Shown here: positions 40,897 to 51,065 of the stretch, piece after piece | How the letters are laid out: every line of letters begins with the position of its first letter | How positions within the stretch are numbered: the stretch's first letter is position 1 | From: an uncultured Clostridia bacterium | GTDB taxonomy: Bacteria > Bacillota > Clostridia > Oscillospirales > QAKW01 | Assembly (NCBI GenBank): GCA_944385895.1 | Contig: CALWYZ010000003.1 | Coordinates: 1 to 64,000, forward strand | Length of the DNA: 64,000 bases | Direction: 5' to 3' | Translations under genes and position numbers: made by a program | Notes under the pieces: model-generated | The model's input: only the letters and a program-made list of their open reading frames with translations | What the model was told of the DNA's origin: nothing | Databases searched by the model: none

Positions 40897-43284
40897 CTAA
40901 CTTCTGATAGACGCGCCTATTTCGGCAAGAGCATTTATGATTTTATTGATCTTACTGTCAACTTCCTGATCGCTGAGAGTTCTGTCTTGTGCACGAAATA
41001 CCATTGCATATGCAAGGCTTATACAGTCGTCTGAAATTTGTGAACCGCTGTAAACATCAAACAGTTTCACACTTTCCAGAATATTTCCTGCGCGATTAAC
41101 AATGATATCTTCAATTTGAGCGGAGTTAATATCTTTTTTGCATACTACTGCGATGTCACGTGTGATAGCCGGGAATTTAGGCAGAGGCTTATATGTTTTT
41201 TCGGTTACAGAATTAGCAAAAATAACATTGAAATCCAATACTGCAATATATGTTTTTTCGCCGAAACCGAATTCTTTGCAAACCAGTGGATGTATTTCAC
41301 CTACAATACCTATAACGCTGTCGTCTTTTACAATATCCGCCGTGCGTCCCGGGTGGAAAGTAGGATTTTGTGTTTGAGGAATATATTTGCATCCGTAAAC
41401 TCCTGCTATTTCCAATGTCTGCTGAACGATACCTTTTAAAGTGAAAAAGTCGTATTCTTTTCCGTAGCAGCCGATACAGAACTCGGTTTTTTCATCAGGG
41501 AGTACATCTATACCGTCATTTTTTATATACACCGTAGCAGGCTCAAACATACAAACAGATTCATTTCGGTTGTTGTAGTTGAGCGCCAAAGTAGACATCA
41601 TTGATGCAACGGACGTAGTACGCATTATGCTTGTATCTTCACCGAGAGGATTTGAGATAACAACACTGTCTCTGCGTATATCATCAGCAGGATAATGAAG
41701 TTTATCGTAAATTTTAGGACTTATAAAAGAGTAGGTACATATTTCAGAGGCACCCTGTGCGATAAGCGTTTCAGTTATTGTTTTCATAAGAGTCTGCTCA
41801 CGTGTCAGCATACCCTGAGTGGTTTCCATATTTACAAGTGTTGATGGTATTTTATCATATCCGTAAAGACGAACAATCTCTTCTGCAAGATCCGCCTTTT
41901 CCTCGACGTCATCACGAAAACTGGGTACTGTCACATTCAGATCGGCATCCACTTCAAACTCAAGACTTTTAAGCGAATCTACCATAAATTGCGTCGAGAT
42001 ATCAGTGCCTAAGAATTCATTGACCCATTTTGGTTCAAGTTTGATTGTACGACGCGTGCGGTTGTCCATATTTACATCAATCACGCCGTCTGCAATCTCT
42101 CCGGCGTTTAAAAGCTCAACAAGTTCACATGCTCTGTCAAGAGCAGCCATAGTAAGACATGGATCAAGACCTTTTTCAAACTTAGACGACGCGTCTGTTC
42201 TCATTCCAAGCTTTTTAGATGTGTGTCTGACATTTGCACCGTTGAAATTTGCCGATTCAAATACGATAGTCTTTGTATCGTCTGTTATTTCACTGTTTGC
42301 ACCGCCCATTACTCCTGCGATGCCTACGCTTTTATGTGCGTCTGCTATAACAAGCATGCTGCTGTCAAGTTTGCGCTTTTGATTATCAAGAGTCATAAAT
42401 ATCTCATTATCGTCCGCGTTGCGTACAACAATAGATTTCCCGTCAAGGCAAGCATAGTCAAAAGCATGCATTGGCTGCCCGTATTCAAGCATTACATAGT
42501 TTGTTATATCGACTATATTATTGATAGGCCGTACTCCGCAGGCATGAAGACGGTCTCTGAGCCAAAGCGGGGAAGGGGCGATTTTTATGTTTTTTGCAAC
42601 ACGAGCCGTATATCTAGGACAAAGCTTAGGATTTTTTATTTCAACGCTGAGATAATTACTGATATTATCGTTTTTGTCAGTGGTGAACTTAGGAGTGTGG
42701 CGTTTAAAAGTGAGACCGTATGTGGCAGATACTTCTCTTGCAAGACCTATTACAGAAAGGCAGTCGGGACGGTTAGGTGTTATTTCAAATTCAAATACGT
42801 CATCGTCAAGCTGAAGAGCCGTTGTGATATCCTGACCTATTTCTACAGGGAAGTTTATAATAAAAATACCGTCTTCAATAGCGTCAGGAAAGTTGTGAGT
42901 CGTCAGACCAAGTTCACCAAGAGAACATAACATGCCTTCTGATACCACACCTCTGAGTTTTCCTTTTTTAATAACAGTTCCATTTGGAAGCACGGCGCCG
43001 TCCAGACATACCGGAACTACAGCACCTTCAAAGACGTTTGTGGCGCCGGTTACAATCTGCTTTTCGTTATCACATCCCACATCAACCATACAGATAACAA
43101 GTTTCTGTGCATCAGGATGTTTTTCTATTTTTTTGATTTTGCCTACAACGACATTTGATATATGATTTTTATAGTTGTCAAAAGTTTCAACTTTTGAACC
43201 GGACATTGTCATTTTATCTGCAAAATCCTTGGGATCAGTTTTTATATCTACAAAGTCATTAAGCCAGTTGACAGATAAATTCAT
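40897..43284 (-). CDS. pheT: phenylalanyl-tRNA synthetase beta subunit
   Basis: A 795-residue protein of normal length for bacterial PheT. The order is: N-terminal B1, an EMAP/tRNA-binding domain (residues 40-150, VVGKIKKIEKHPDAQKL), B3/B4 editing region, B5, the catalytic-like core and the C-terminal FDX-ACB anticodon-binding domain (PKFPAITRDIAVVCKK). It forms the alpha2beta2 enzyme with PheS and charges tRNA-Phe in the cytosol. It follows pheS by 14 bp under the same T-box. Confidence 0.97.
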   Translation of the reverse strand: MNLSVNWLNDFVDIKTDPKDFADKMTMSGSKVETFDNYKNHISNVVVGKIKKIEKHPDAQKLVICMVDVGCDNEKQIVTGATNVFEGAVVPVCLDGAVLPNGTVIKKGKLRGVVSEGMLCSLGELGLTTHNFPDAIEDGIFIINFPVEIGQDITTALQLDDDVFEFEITPNRPDCLSVIGLAREVSATYGLTFKRHTPKFTTDKNDNISNYLSVEIKNPKLCPRYTARVAKNIKIAPSPLWLRDRLHACGVRPINNIVDITNYVMLEYGQPMHAFDYACLDGKSIVVRNADDNEIFMTLDNQKRKLDSSMLVIADAHKSVGIAGVMGGANSEITDDTKTIVFESANFNGANVRHTSKKLGMRTDASSKFEKGLDPCLTMAALDRACELVELLNAGEIADGVIDVNMDNRTRRTIKLEPKWVNEFLGTDISTQFMVDSLKSLEFEVDADLNVTVPSFRDDVEEKADLAEEIVRLYGYDKIPSTLVNMETTQGMLTREQTLMKTITETLIAQGASEICTYSFISPKIYDKLHYPADDIRRDSVVISNPLGEDTSIMRTTSVASMMSTLALNYNNRNESVCMFEPATVYIKNDGIDVLPDEKTEFCIGCYGKEYDFFTLKGIVQQTLEIAGVYGCKYIPQTQNPTFHPGRTADIVKDDSVIGIVGEIHPLVCKEFGFGEKTYIAVLDFNVIFANSVTEKTYKPLPKFPAITRDIAVVCKKDINSAQIEDIIVNRAGNILESVKLFDVYSGSQISDDCISLAYAMVFRAQDRTLSDQEVDSKINKIINALAEIGASIRS

Positions 43285-43298
43285 AAGTATATTCCTCC

Positions 43299-44318
43299 TT
43301 AAAACTGATTGAGAAAGCGTTGATCGTTTTCAAACAGCAAACGCATATCATTGATATTATAACGTCTCATAACAATGCGCTCCAGACCCATACCGAAGGC
43401 AAAACCACTGTAAATATCAGGATCTATACCGCAATTTCGAAGCACCTTCGGGTGCACCATACCTGCGCCTAATATTTCAATCCATCCTTCGCCTTTGCAC
43501 AGTCTGCAGCCGCGTCCGCCGCAAGAAAAACAGCATATGTCCATCTCTGCTGACGGTTCTGTAAAAGAAAAGTGATGAGGACGAAAACGTGTAACTGTAT
43601 CATTTCCGTAAAGTCTTTTTGCAAACAGATCAAGAGTGCCTTTAAGATCGCTCATTCTTATGTTTTTATCTATTACAAGACCTTCTATCTGATGAAAAAG
43701 CGGGGAATGGGTAGCATCAACTTCATCAGATCTGTAAACTCGTCCGGGAGCTATGATTTTTATTGGAAGTTCAGTGCTTTCCATAACATGGACCTGGACA
43801 GGTGAGGTTTGTGTTCTTAACAGAACATTTTCTGTTATATAAAAAGTGTCCTGTGTATCTCTTGCAGGATGATCCTTGGGCATATTAAGAAGCTCAAAAT
43901 TATATTTGTCATATTCCACCTCTGGGCCAGATGCTATTTGGAATCCCATACCTATAAAAATTTCTTTTATTTCATCCAGAACAAGGCTAAGCGGATGTTT
44001 CTTTCCGAGCTTTTTTATTTTGCCGGGCATTGTTACGTCTATTTTTTCTGCTTTCAACTTGGAACGTATTTCAGCCTCGCTCAAATCTTTCTTCTTTAGT
44101 TCTAACGCAGTTTCGATATCGGATCTGACTTGGTTTGCAAAAGCGCCTACAACAGGGCGCTCCTGAGCGGAAAGCGCGCCCATACCGCGCAAAACAGCGG
44201 TAAGCTCACCTTTCTTTCCTAAAAACTTTACGCGTATATCCTCGATCTCTTTTAAATCAGAAGATTTATCAATGAGATCTTTTGCTAAAGCACGTATTTG
44301 TTCAAGTTTTTCTTTCAT
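43299..44318 (-). CDS. pheS: phenylalanyl-tRNA synthetase alpha subunit
   Basis: A 339-residue class II synthetase subunit. The N-terminal coiled coil (residues 1-85) binds tRNA; the catalytic domain includes motif 2 ([20 protein letters not shown]) and motif 3 ([13 protein letters not shown]). A CxxC-rich insert ([18 protein letters not shown]) near residue 275 is common in Clostridia. The ATG at 44318 has GGAGAG upstream; the longer frame starting in the T-box is not real. Confidence 0.97.
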   Translation of the reverse strand: MKEKLEQIRALAKDLIDKSSDLKEIEDIRVKFLGKKGELTAVLRGMGALSAQERPVVGAFANQVRSDIETALELKKKDLSEAEIRSKLKAEKIDVTMPGKIKKLGKKHPLSLVLDEIKEIFIGMGFQIASGPEVEYDKYNFELLNMPKDHPARDTQDTFYITENVLLRTQTSPVQVHVMESTELPIKIIAPGRVYRSDEVDATHSPLFHQIEGLVIDKNIRMSDLKGTLDLFAKRLYGNDTVTRFRPHHFSFTEPSAEMDICCFSCGGRGCRLCKGEGWIEILGAGMVHPKVLRNCGIDPDIYSGFAFGMGLERIVMRRYNINDMRLLFENDQRFLNQF

Positions 44319-44336
44319 TTGCACTCTCTCCTTCAA

Positions 44337-44545
44337 TAAAAAAACCGTCCCGATCAAGGGACGGAAAATAAAGACCGTGTTACCACCCAAGTTCCCGTAA
44401 ACGGGCACTCATTATCCGCTTAACGCGCGGTACGGCAAAAGCTGCTCCGGTGCGAATATGGCATCAGCTTCCGTTTTGTCGCGTCTTTCAGCCGATGAAC
44501 GCGGCTCTCTTTTGCAGCAAAGCTGAGCTTTAAACACTTTCATTG
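44337..44545 (-). promoter_or_regulatory. T-box riboswitch for pheST
   Basis: Reading leftward: stem I region with a TTC (Phe) specifier candidate (complement of 44497-44499), the T-box core GGGTGGTAACACGG (complement of 44375-44388), and a terminator CCGTCCC/GGGACGG (44345-44351, 44358-44364) followed by seven Ts. Uncharged tRNA-Phe should pair with specifier and T-box and prevent termination. Confidence 0.9.
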
Positions 44546-44555
44546 CATTTATCAC

Positions 44556-44584
44556 ATGATAGCATATTATTTTTATAATTGCAA
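44556..44584 (-). promoter_or_regulatory. promoter of the pheST T-box transcript
   Basis: Minus strand -35 TTGCAA (44579-44584), 17 bp, -10 TATCAT (44556-44561). Confidence 0.65.
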
Positions 44585-44651
44585 GAGTTTTTCTTGAAAA
44601 TAATTATACGTTGTGATATCATATCATTATATTGTTTTGGGAGTGTTTGCT

Positions 44652-45176
44652 GTGGAAAAATACGTAGAAATGTCACTTGAAAGAAAACAGACATTTGCAA
44701 ATAGAGTGGTAAGCCTTATCGTCTCAGTACTTCCCGTGCTTGTATGCAGTTATATTTTTGTGCTGGTAGTGTCTTTGAGATATACGTCGTTTTTAGCACT
44801 TGCGATTATTATTTGTGCGCTTTCACTGTTCGCTTCATATCGCATATTCACCAGTTTTAATATAGATTGGGAATATATCCTTGTTGATGACGAGATCAGG
44901 TTTTCAAAAATTATTAATAAAACCAGAAGAAAAGAAATTATTACTGTAAGCCTTCAGAAAACCGAAGCAGTTGCGCGCGTTGAAGATAAAGAACATAATC
45001 AATATCTAAATAATTCCAATTATAAAAAGTATATTTTTAAAAGTAACACTGACAGTCAGTGCTGGTTTATTGCCGCAGCCACCTCGAAAGGCGAGAGAGT
45101 ATGTGTAGTTTTTGAGCCGGATGAGCGTATGTTGGAAACTATAAGGCTTACTGTTTTGAGTAAGTTTTTCAAATGA
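44652..45176 (+). CDS. DUF6106-like membrane protein
   Basis: A 174-residue protein with two adjacent transmembrane helices (about residues 17-40 and 44-65) and a cytosolic beta-rich domain. It resembles a conserved Clostridia family which I believe is DUF6106. The start is GTG at 44652, eight bases after GGGAG. It is divergent from pheST and is followed at 20 bp by nnr and then alr. Confidence 0.7.
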   Translation: MEKYVEMSLERKQTFANRVVSLIVSVLPVLVCSYIFVLVVSLRYTSFLALAIIICALSLFASYRIFTSFNIDWEYILVDDEIRFSKIINKTRRKEIITVSLQKTEAVARVEDKEHNQYLNNSNYKKYIFKSNTDSQCWFIAAATSKGERVCVVFEPDERMLETIRLTVLSKFFK

Positions 45177-45195
45177 CCGGAGGAATAAAGTTATA

Positions 45196-46677
45196 ATGGT
45201 ATTGACTTCAGTTCAAATAAAATCTGCCGACAGCCTTTTTATGAGAAATAACAATCTTACAGAGTATGAGCTTGTTAAAAAAGCGGCGCAAAGTATATAT
45301 GCTTCATTTGTCGAGAGCATAGAAAACATTGATTCAAAAAAAATATTAGTTCTTTGCGGAAACGGACTAAACGGAGCTGATGGATGCGCCCTTGGTCTGA
45401 TTTTAAAACAAAACGGTGCAAATGTTTTTCTGTTACCGGTTGGTGAACCAGGAAAAAATGACACAAGACAAAGATATTTTGATGAGTGTGTAAGCGCGGG
45501 CGCTGGCGTTGTTTACGATATTTTGAATGATTATGATATTGTGGTAGACGCGGTATTCGGAATCGGCTTTTACGGAGGACTTGATTCATCAGTAGCAGAG
45601 GTGTTGTCAAAAGCGTGCAGCAGTACAGCATTTAAAGTCGCAATCGACGTTCCAAGCGGCGTATCAGCTGACAGCGCATATGTTTGCAAAGGAGCTTTTA
45701 AAGCTGATCTGACTATTGCCGTATGTGCAAAAAAACCATGCCATTTACTTTATCCTTCAAAGGAATACTGTGCAGATGTAACTGTTGCAGATATGAATTT
45801 TGGACCTGAAATATTCAATGAAATAAATCCCTATCTTTTTGAACTTAAAAACAGCGATTATAAATCTCTTATACACAAACGTGATGATTCACTGCATAAA
45901 GGCGCATTTGGCAGAGCGGGACTGGTTGTTGGATGTACAGCATATCGTGGTGCGGCTGTACTTGCCGTTAAAGCTGCTCTGAGCTGCGGCGCGGGAATAG
46001 TAAGCGCGTTTATTCCCGATACCATTTATGGATCATTTGCTTGTGAATGTATCAGTGCCGTTATTAATTCTATGAAAAGTAAAAACGGTGGAATTGATGA
46101 TAAATCATTACTTCAGAAAATCGAAGGTTGTACAGCCGTTCTTTGCGGCAGCGGACTTGGACTTACTGACGGTGCGGTCAATGCTGTCAAAGCGGTGGCA
46201 TCAACAGATTTGAACGTAATATTTGACGGGGACGCTATTACAGTTATTTCCAATGACTTATCACTTCTGAAACGTTCGGGAAATACTGTTATAACACCTC
46301 ACATGGGAGAATTTGCACGATTATGCGGTAAGAGTATTGAAGAAATAAAAAAGCAGCGTATTACACTTGCAATGCAGTTTGCAATACAAAACAGATGTGT
46401 TTTAGTTTTAAAGGACAGCGTAAGTGTTGTTGCACTGCCTGATGGCCGTGCATTTATATTGTCAAATCCCACATCGGCGCTTTCAAAAGGCGGAAGCGGG
46501 GATGTGCTTGCTGGAATGATTTGCTCTTTTATAGCTCAGGGATATAGTTCTGCAGCAGCGGCGATAATAGCAGTTTGCCTGCATAACGCATGCGGGCATT
46601 TGGCGTGCCGAAAGATGAGCAGCTTTTGCGCTTTGCCTGAGGACTTTATAAGAATGCTTCCTTTACTTTTAAAATAG
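45196..46677 (+). CDS. nnr: bifunctional NAD(P)H-hydrate epimerase/dehydratase
   Basis: A 493-residue repair enzyme. Residues 1-205 are the YjeF_N epimerase (VLCGNGLNGADGCALG, DAVFGIGFYGG) and residues 220-493 the ADP-dependent dehydratase (ribokinase-like, GAALAVKAALSCGAG, TPHMGEFARLCG, and the GSGDVLAGMICSF nucleotide motif). It repairs hydrated NAD(P)H in the cytosol. It is followed after 8 bp by alr, a typical Firmicute pairing. Confidence 0.95.
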   Translation: MVLTSVQIKSADSLFMRNNNLTEYELVKKAAQSIYASFVESIENIDSKKILVLCGNGLNGADGCALGLILKQNGANVFLLPVGEPGKNDTRQRYFDECVSAGAGVVYDILNDYDIVVDAVFGIGFYGGLDSSVAEVLSKACSSTAFKVAIDVPSGVSADSAYVCKGAFKADLTIAVCAKKPCHLLYPSKEYCADVTVADMNFGPEIFNEINPYLFELKNSDYKSLIHKRDDSLHKGAFGRAGLVVGCTAYRGAAVLAVKAALSCGAGIVSAFIPDTIYGSFACECISAVINSMKSKNGGIDDKSLLQKIEGCTAVLCGSGLGLTDGAVNAVKAVASTDLNVIFDGDAITVISNDLSLLKRSGNTVITPHMGEFARLCGKSIEEIKKQRITLAMQFAIQNRCVLVLKDSVSVVALPDGRAFILSNPTSALSKGGSGDVLAGMICSFIAQGYSSAAAAIIAVCLHNACGHLACRKMSSFCALPEDFIRMLPLLLK

Positions 46678-46685
46678 GTGAAATT

Positions 46686-47852
46686 ATGAATATAATAAAA
46701 AGATGCTGGGCTGAGGTGTCTGTTGACAATCTTCTGTCTAATCTTAATAGCATCAGAAAACTGATTCCGGATAATACCAGAATAATGTGTGTTGTAAAAG
46801 CAAATGCATATGGACATGGTGATAAGATAGTTGTCAGAGAAACGGAAAAAGCGGGAGTTGATTGTTTTGCAGTCGCGTCCGCTGATGAAGCCGCGCATTT
46901 GCGTGAACTTGGCTCAAAAGCCGAAATTGTTTTGCTTGGCGCCTGCCTGGATGATTGCTTTCCGTATGCCGCGATGTATGATATTTCCCTTGCTATCTGT
47001 GATTTGGACTTTGCGATCAAATTGTCTGATTATGCGCTTCACGCCGGTAAAAATATAAAAGTTCATGTCAAACTTAATACCGGTATGTCACGTGTAGGTA
47101 TTGACTGCCTAGATATTAAACAGGCCCAGGCTGCCGCGGATATTATTGAAAAAATATCTAAAATGCCGGGATTGGACATGCGAGGTGTTTTTACCCATTT
47201 TTCCGTAAGCGATGAGGATGACGGTGAAGAATATACACGTTTTCAGCTTGAAAATTTCAATAATGTTCGCAGTATACTTCAATCCCGTAATGTTAATGTT
47301 CCGGTATGGCACTGTGCCAACAGCGGCGCAATTTTAAATGCACCCGAAACTCATATGGATATGGTGCGCGCAGGGATACTGCTGTACGGTCTTTACAGCG
47401 GACGCGGCGCTAAAGAGTGTTTTAAACCGGTACTGTCCATTAAAACTGCAATAACACAGATACGCGAAATAGAAAAAAACACATCTGTCAGTTATGGCAG
47501 AACATATGTTTCTGACGACAGGCGCAAAACAGCTGTTATCAGTATAGGATACGGAGATGGATATCCACGATCTGTGTCGGGCAAGGGGAGAGTGCTTGTC
47601 AACGGCAGATATGCTGCAATACTGGGAAGAGTCTGTATGGATCAGACTGTTATTGATGTTACGGGTATTGACTGTGACGTTGGAGACATAGTGACCGTTG
47701 TGGGCATAGACGGTAAAAACAAAGTCACAGTTGATGAAATTGCAAAAATAGACGGAACAATAAATTATGAAATAGTTTGTAATATTTCTCAGCGTGTGCC
47801 GCGTGTCTATTACAGAGACGGCAAGCAAATCGATATAGTAAAATACTTATAA
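46686..47852 (+). CDS. alr: alanine racemase
   Basis: A 388-residue fold-type III PLP enzyme making D-alanine for peptidoglycan. The PLP lysine is K38 in VVKANAYGHG; the catalytic tyrosine lies in the SYGRTYV region near residue 267; the C-terminal beta domain has GRVCMDQTVIDV. It is likely co-transcribed with nnr and ends before a strong terminator. Confidence 0.97.
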   Translation: MNIIKRCWAEVSVDNLLSNLNSIRKLIPDNTRIMCVVKANAYGHGDKIVVRETEKAGVDCFAVASADEAAHLRELGSKAEIVLLGACLDDCFPYAAMYDISLAICDLDFAIKLSDYALHAGKNIKVHVKLNTGMSRVGIDCLDIKQAQAAADIIEKISKMPGLDMRGVFTHFSVSDEDDGEEYTRFQLENFNNVRSILQSRNVNVPVWHCANSGAILNAPETHMDMVRAGILLYGLYSGRGAKECFKPVLSIKTAITQIREIEKNTSVSYGRTYVSDDRRKTAVISIGYGDGYPRSVSGKGRVLVNGRYAAILGRVCMDQTVIDVTGIDCDVGDIVTVVGIDGKNKVTVDEIAKIDGTINYEIVCNISQRVPRVYYRDGKQIDIVKYL

Positions 47853-47885
47853 AAAAACGGCTGAATAACAGCCGTTTTTTATTTT
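47852..47885. terminator. bidirectional terminator between alr and the MFS gene
   Basis: AACGGCTG (47856-47863) pairs with CAGCCGTT (47869-47876) around a five-base loop; Ts follow rightward and the complement gives Ts leftward. Confidence 0.85.
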
Positions 47886-49111
47886 TAATCAAGCATGTGA
47901 GCTTTATCTGTTTTCATAGCCAATAAGGAAAAACCGGTGCCCAGTACCGTTACTGCAGTCCAGGTTGCAGATACCGCATTCCAGCCGGAGCTCTTTAAAA
48001 TAACAGGGAATAAAAGGCTTGCTCCGGATGCTGATATATATGAGGTGAAATCAAAAAAGCCTGTTATTCCCGACAAAAGCCCGGTATCCGTAAAATGAAG
48101 AACATATATGCTGAATATCATATTACATGCTCCTGTCATTGCTGCGCTGGCAAGAAAGAGAGACGATATTGAAAGCGGTGCAAAATTAGTCTTGCATAAA
48201 TATACAACAATAAACATAATTGAAGAAAATGCAAAAAGCAGCATGCACATCAATTTTTCTCTGTATTTTGCAATTCGCGCAAAATACATTGTAACAAAAG
48301 TCCCTAAAATATTTGTGAGCGGAAGTATTGTTGAAATGGCCGCGGCTGCCTGACTGCTTACCGAAAAGTTTTGGGAAATAAATGTCGGAATCCAGAATGA
48401 GACAGCATTTCTTATAATTCCGTACAGCAAAGTTACCATTATCATTGAAAAGAAGCCTACATTAATGAATAATTTTTTTAAGTCATATTCGCTTTTTTGA
48501 TGTCTTTGTACTATATTTGATTTTAGCATTCCGTTTTTTTCCATGCGTATACTCAACACATAATATATTACGGCTATGATAATTAAAAGGCCGCCGGAAA
48601 TTGTAAACGGAATTACATAATTACTGACAGATGAGCCCAATAACGCCAAAAGATAAGTGATCAGCGTTCCTATAACAGATGCGGCAGTCATAAGGGTTAT
48701 GAGGATACGTCCGGTTTTGCGCTCGGTATTTTCACCTATAACCTTTGACATTGGTCCCCAAAGCATTGAACAAAAGAATCCGCATGCACCCCAACCGATA
48801 ATTCCCAGAATATGTGAACTGCAAAAAGGAAAAATTATAATCATAATACCAGGAACAGCAAGGCCTAACGGTACCATAAACTTGGCATCGATTATGTTGC
48901 CCAGAAACCCGTTTATAAGCTGCCCGATGCCATAGCACAGCAGCAGAGCACTTCCCATTGTACCGAGAGCACTTTCACTGAAAATTTCAAGCTCGGTAAG
49001 CTGCGGCATTACAGCGCTGAGAATATTTCTTCCAGTATAGCATCCGGCATACGCAAGGCAGCAAATTGCACCTATCCATACCGCGTTTTTTGATTTAATA
49101 GCTGTATTCAT
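47885..49111 (-). CDS. MFS transporter (organophosphate:phosphate antiporter-like)
   Basis: A 408-residue transporter with twelve predicted helices. The N-terminal LAYAGCYTGRNILSAVMPQL and the signature-like GLAVPGIMIIIFP region resemble the GlpT/UhpT/PgtP group of sugar-phosphate transporters. The DeoR-type regulator encoded 3 bp upstream supports a sugar-phosphate or glycerol-phosphate substrate. The exact substrate cannot be told from the sequence. Confidence 0.8.
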   Translation of the reverse strand: MNTAIKSKNAVWIGAICCLAYAGCYTGRNILSAVMPQLTELEIFSESALGTMGSALLLCYGIGQLINGFLGNIIDAKFMVPLGLAVPGIMIIIFPFCSSHILGIIGWGACGFFCSMLWGPMSKVIGENTERKTGRILITLMTAASVIGTLITYLLALLGSSVSNYVIPFTISGGLLIIIAVIYYVLSIRMEKNGMLKSNIVQRHQKSEYDLKKLFINVGFFSMIMVTLLYGIIRNAVSFWIPTFISQNFSVSSQAAAAISTILPLTNILGTFVTMYFARIAKYREKLMCMLLFAFSSIMFIVVYLCKTNFAPLSISSLFLASAAMTGACNMIFSIYVLHFTDTGLLSGITGFFDFTSYISASGASLLFPVILKSSGWNAVSATWTAVTVLGTGFSLLAMKTDKAHMLD

Positions 49112-49114
49112 AAT

Positions 49115-49912
49115 CTAATCCACACTTTTCGTATTTACTATTTCAAGATGACAGTTGCTTTTTTTACAAATTTCTTTAAACATTTCACTTATCGGATATT
49201 TATCATCGGTGATGATAACATCAATTTCGCTGATAGGGCAAATGTGATAAAAACTATGTTTTCCGAATTTATCACTGTCGGCAAGAAAATAGCATTTTTG
49301 AGCGACTTTGCAAAGCCCCTCAGTAAACACACCATGTCTTATATCCCACGAAGTTATTCCTTGTGCATTTATGGCGGTGGCACCTATAAATGCCTTATCA
49401 ACGACAAAACGCGAAAGCATTTCATTTGTTAGCGGACTGTACGCACAGTCCGTATCAGAATCTATATCTCCACCGAGCATGATTATCTGCCCGTCAAAAT
49501 CTCCGTTTTTGCGTTTGTTTGATAATATCTGTGCGATATTAAGAGAATTTGTAATTATTATCACACCATGCACTCCGTTTATTTGTGCAGCAAGGCTTTC
49601 CGTGTCGGTACCTGTATCCATTGCTATTATATCGTTATCTCTTATCAGCTGTGCGGCATATTTGCCGATAGCAAGCTTTTGCTCATGGTTTTTTAGCTTT
49701 CGTATATCATAGTGGTCTTCTCTTATCGGCCGCTTTATGCAAACCGCTCCGCCGTGTACTTTTTTAATTTTTTCTCTTTTTACAATTTCGTTTAGATCAC
49801 GCCGTATTGTTTCACCTGAGACTTTAAACAAATCCGCAAGCTCAGATATGTATGCCTTGCCTTCAGTATAAATTATTCTTATTATTTCCTCTCTTCTTTG
49901 ATCTGTCAGCAT
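49115..49912 (-). CDS. DeoR/GlpR-family regulator
   Basis: A 265-residue repressor: N-terminal DeoR helix-turn-helix (RREEIIRIIYTEGKAYISEL, then GETIRRDLNE) and a C-terminal sugar-phosphate sensor domain (AMDTGTDTESLAAQI, AFIGATAI). The ATG at 49912 follows GAGG; an upstream extension runs into the promoter. It is in an operon with the MFS transporter. Its promoter lies within a 19-bp-arm inverted repeat, which suggests autoregulation. Confidence 0.92.
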   Translation of the reverse strand: MLTDQRREEIIRIIYTEGKAYISELADLFKVSGETIRRDLNEIVKREKIKKVHGGAVCIKRPIREDHYDIRKLKNHEQKLAIGKYAAQLIRDNDIIAMDTGTDTESLAAQINGVHGVIIITNSLNIAQILSNKRKNGDFDGQIIMLGGDIDSDTDCAYSPLTNEMLSRFVVDKAFIGATAINAQGITSWDIRHGVFTEGLCKVAQKCYFLADSDKFGKHSFYHICPISEIDVIITDDKYPISEMFKEICKKSNCHLEIVNTKSVD

Positions 49913-49933
49913 AATTTCACCTCGCATAAAAAA

Positions 49934-50001
49934 ATAATAGCATAAAAATCCACACAAATCAACAGTTATCAAAATAAAAATAGTTGATTTGTGTGGATTT
50001 T
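49934..50001 (-). promoter_or_regulatory. deoR promoter inside a perfect 19-bp inverted repeat
   Basis: The arms 49945-49963 and 49983-50001 are perfect complements around a 19-base centre. Minus strand -35 TTGATT (49957-49962) lies in the downstream arm; 17 bp on is -10 TATTAT (49934-49939). It may be an operator, and as RNA it could form the terminator of the upstream EamA gene, which ends at 50017. Confidence 0.7.
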
Positions 50002-50016
50002 CAGATTTAAACAGAA

Positions 50017-50931
50017 TCAAGATAAGTTATGGGTATTATTTTTAAAATTTAATTGTGAAATTATTATACCGCAGAAAATAATTGCGCATCCGATATAGTT
50101 TTTAAGTGTAAGAGGTTTGTAATTCCACCCTGTGAGAATGACGCCGAGAACCAAGGCCTCTCCCAGTGCGCTGAAAATTGATTCAGTAGATAGAATTATG
50201 GATGCTGCGGTAGGATCAGCATCTTTCTGACCCAATATCTGACATGTATACGCAACGCCTACAGACATTAGTCCCGCATACAGTATCGGAAATTTTGCGG
50301 CCATAATGTTTGAAATGGAAATATCTTCAAAAATCAGTGCACATACCGCACTCAGAAATCCGCATACCAAAAATTGTGTCATTGCAAAACGCAGCGAGTA
50401 TATTTTCAAACTGTAATGGTCGATCACAATTATGTGAAGTGCCCACATGACAGCACCTGCAATAAGGGCAAAATCACCCGGACCCACAGCGTCAAATCCG
50501 TCGCTGAAGCTTACAAAATAAAGACCTATTACTGCCAGGATAGCACCAAGCCATGTGTTTATCGATGTTTTGTGCTTTAAAAAAATACCTATTATCGGGA
50601 CGATAACAGTATATAGTCCTGTCAAAAATCCCGCTTTGCCTGCGCTGCCTGTCAGCATTACACCGAATTGCTGGAGGGTCGATGCGGAAAAGAGAATTAT
50701 ACCTGCGGCTATTCCTGATATCATGGTGGTTTTTAAAGTGTTTTTGTCATGGCTGTTTTTTTCAAATAACAAAATAACAGGAATAAGCGATAGTGCTCCG
50801 AGTATAAATCGAATACCGTTAAAGGTAAATGTATCGACTTGATTTGCGCCTATAAGCTGGGCGACAAAAGCAAATCCCCATATCATAGCTGTAAGCAACA
50901 GCAGCATTAAAGATTTATATTGTTTTTTCAT
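50017..50931 (-). CDS. EamA/DMT-family transporter
   Basis: A 304-residue drug/metabolite transporter-superfamily protein with ten predicted helices in two EamA repeats (AMIWGFAFVAQLIGANQVDT starting the first, LIAGAVMWALHIIVIDHYSL the second). Substrate unknown; relatives export amino acids or other metabolites. Upstream of the DeoR gene in the same direction. Confidence 0.88.
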   Translation of the reverse strand: MKKQYKSLMLLLLTAMIWGFAFVAQLIGANQVDTFTFNGIRFILGALSLIPVILLFEKNSHDKNTLKTTMISGIAAGIILFSASTLQQFGVMLTGSAGKAGFLTGLYTVIVPIIGIFLKHKTSINTWLGAILAVIGLYFVSFSDGFDAVGPGDFALIAGAVMWALHIIVIDHYSLKIYSLRFAMTQFLVCGFLSAVCALIFEDISISNIMAAKFPILYAGLMSVGVAYTCQILGQKDADPTAASIILSTESIFSALGEALVLGVILTGWNYKPLTLKNYIGCAIIFCGIIISQLNFKNNTHNLS

Positions 50932-51007
50932 GTTATCCTCTTTTTGACATTTTCCGTGGTATTATAGCAAAAAAATATCAATAATTCAATATGCGAGTAA
51001 AAAACAG

Positions 51008-51035
51008 TTGAATTATTATCAGAGTATTATATAAT
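51008..51035 (+). promoter_or_regulatory. promoter of mtnN
   Basis: -35 TTGAAT (51008-51013), 16 bp, -10 TATAAT (51030-51035), 30 bases before the start codon. Confidence 0.6.
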
Positions 51036-51065
51036 TATTAAAACAGAATTTGGCAGAGGTGTACT

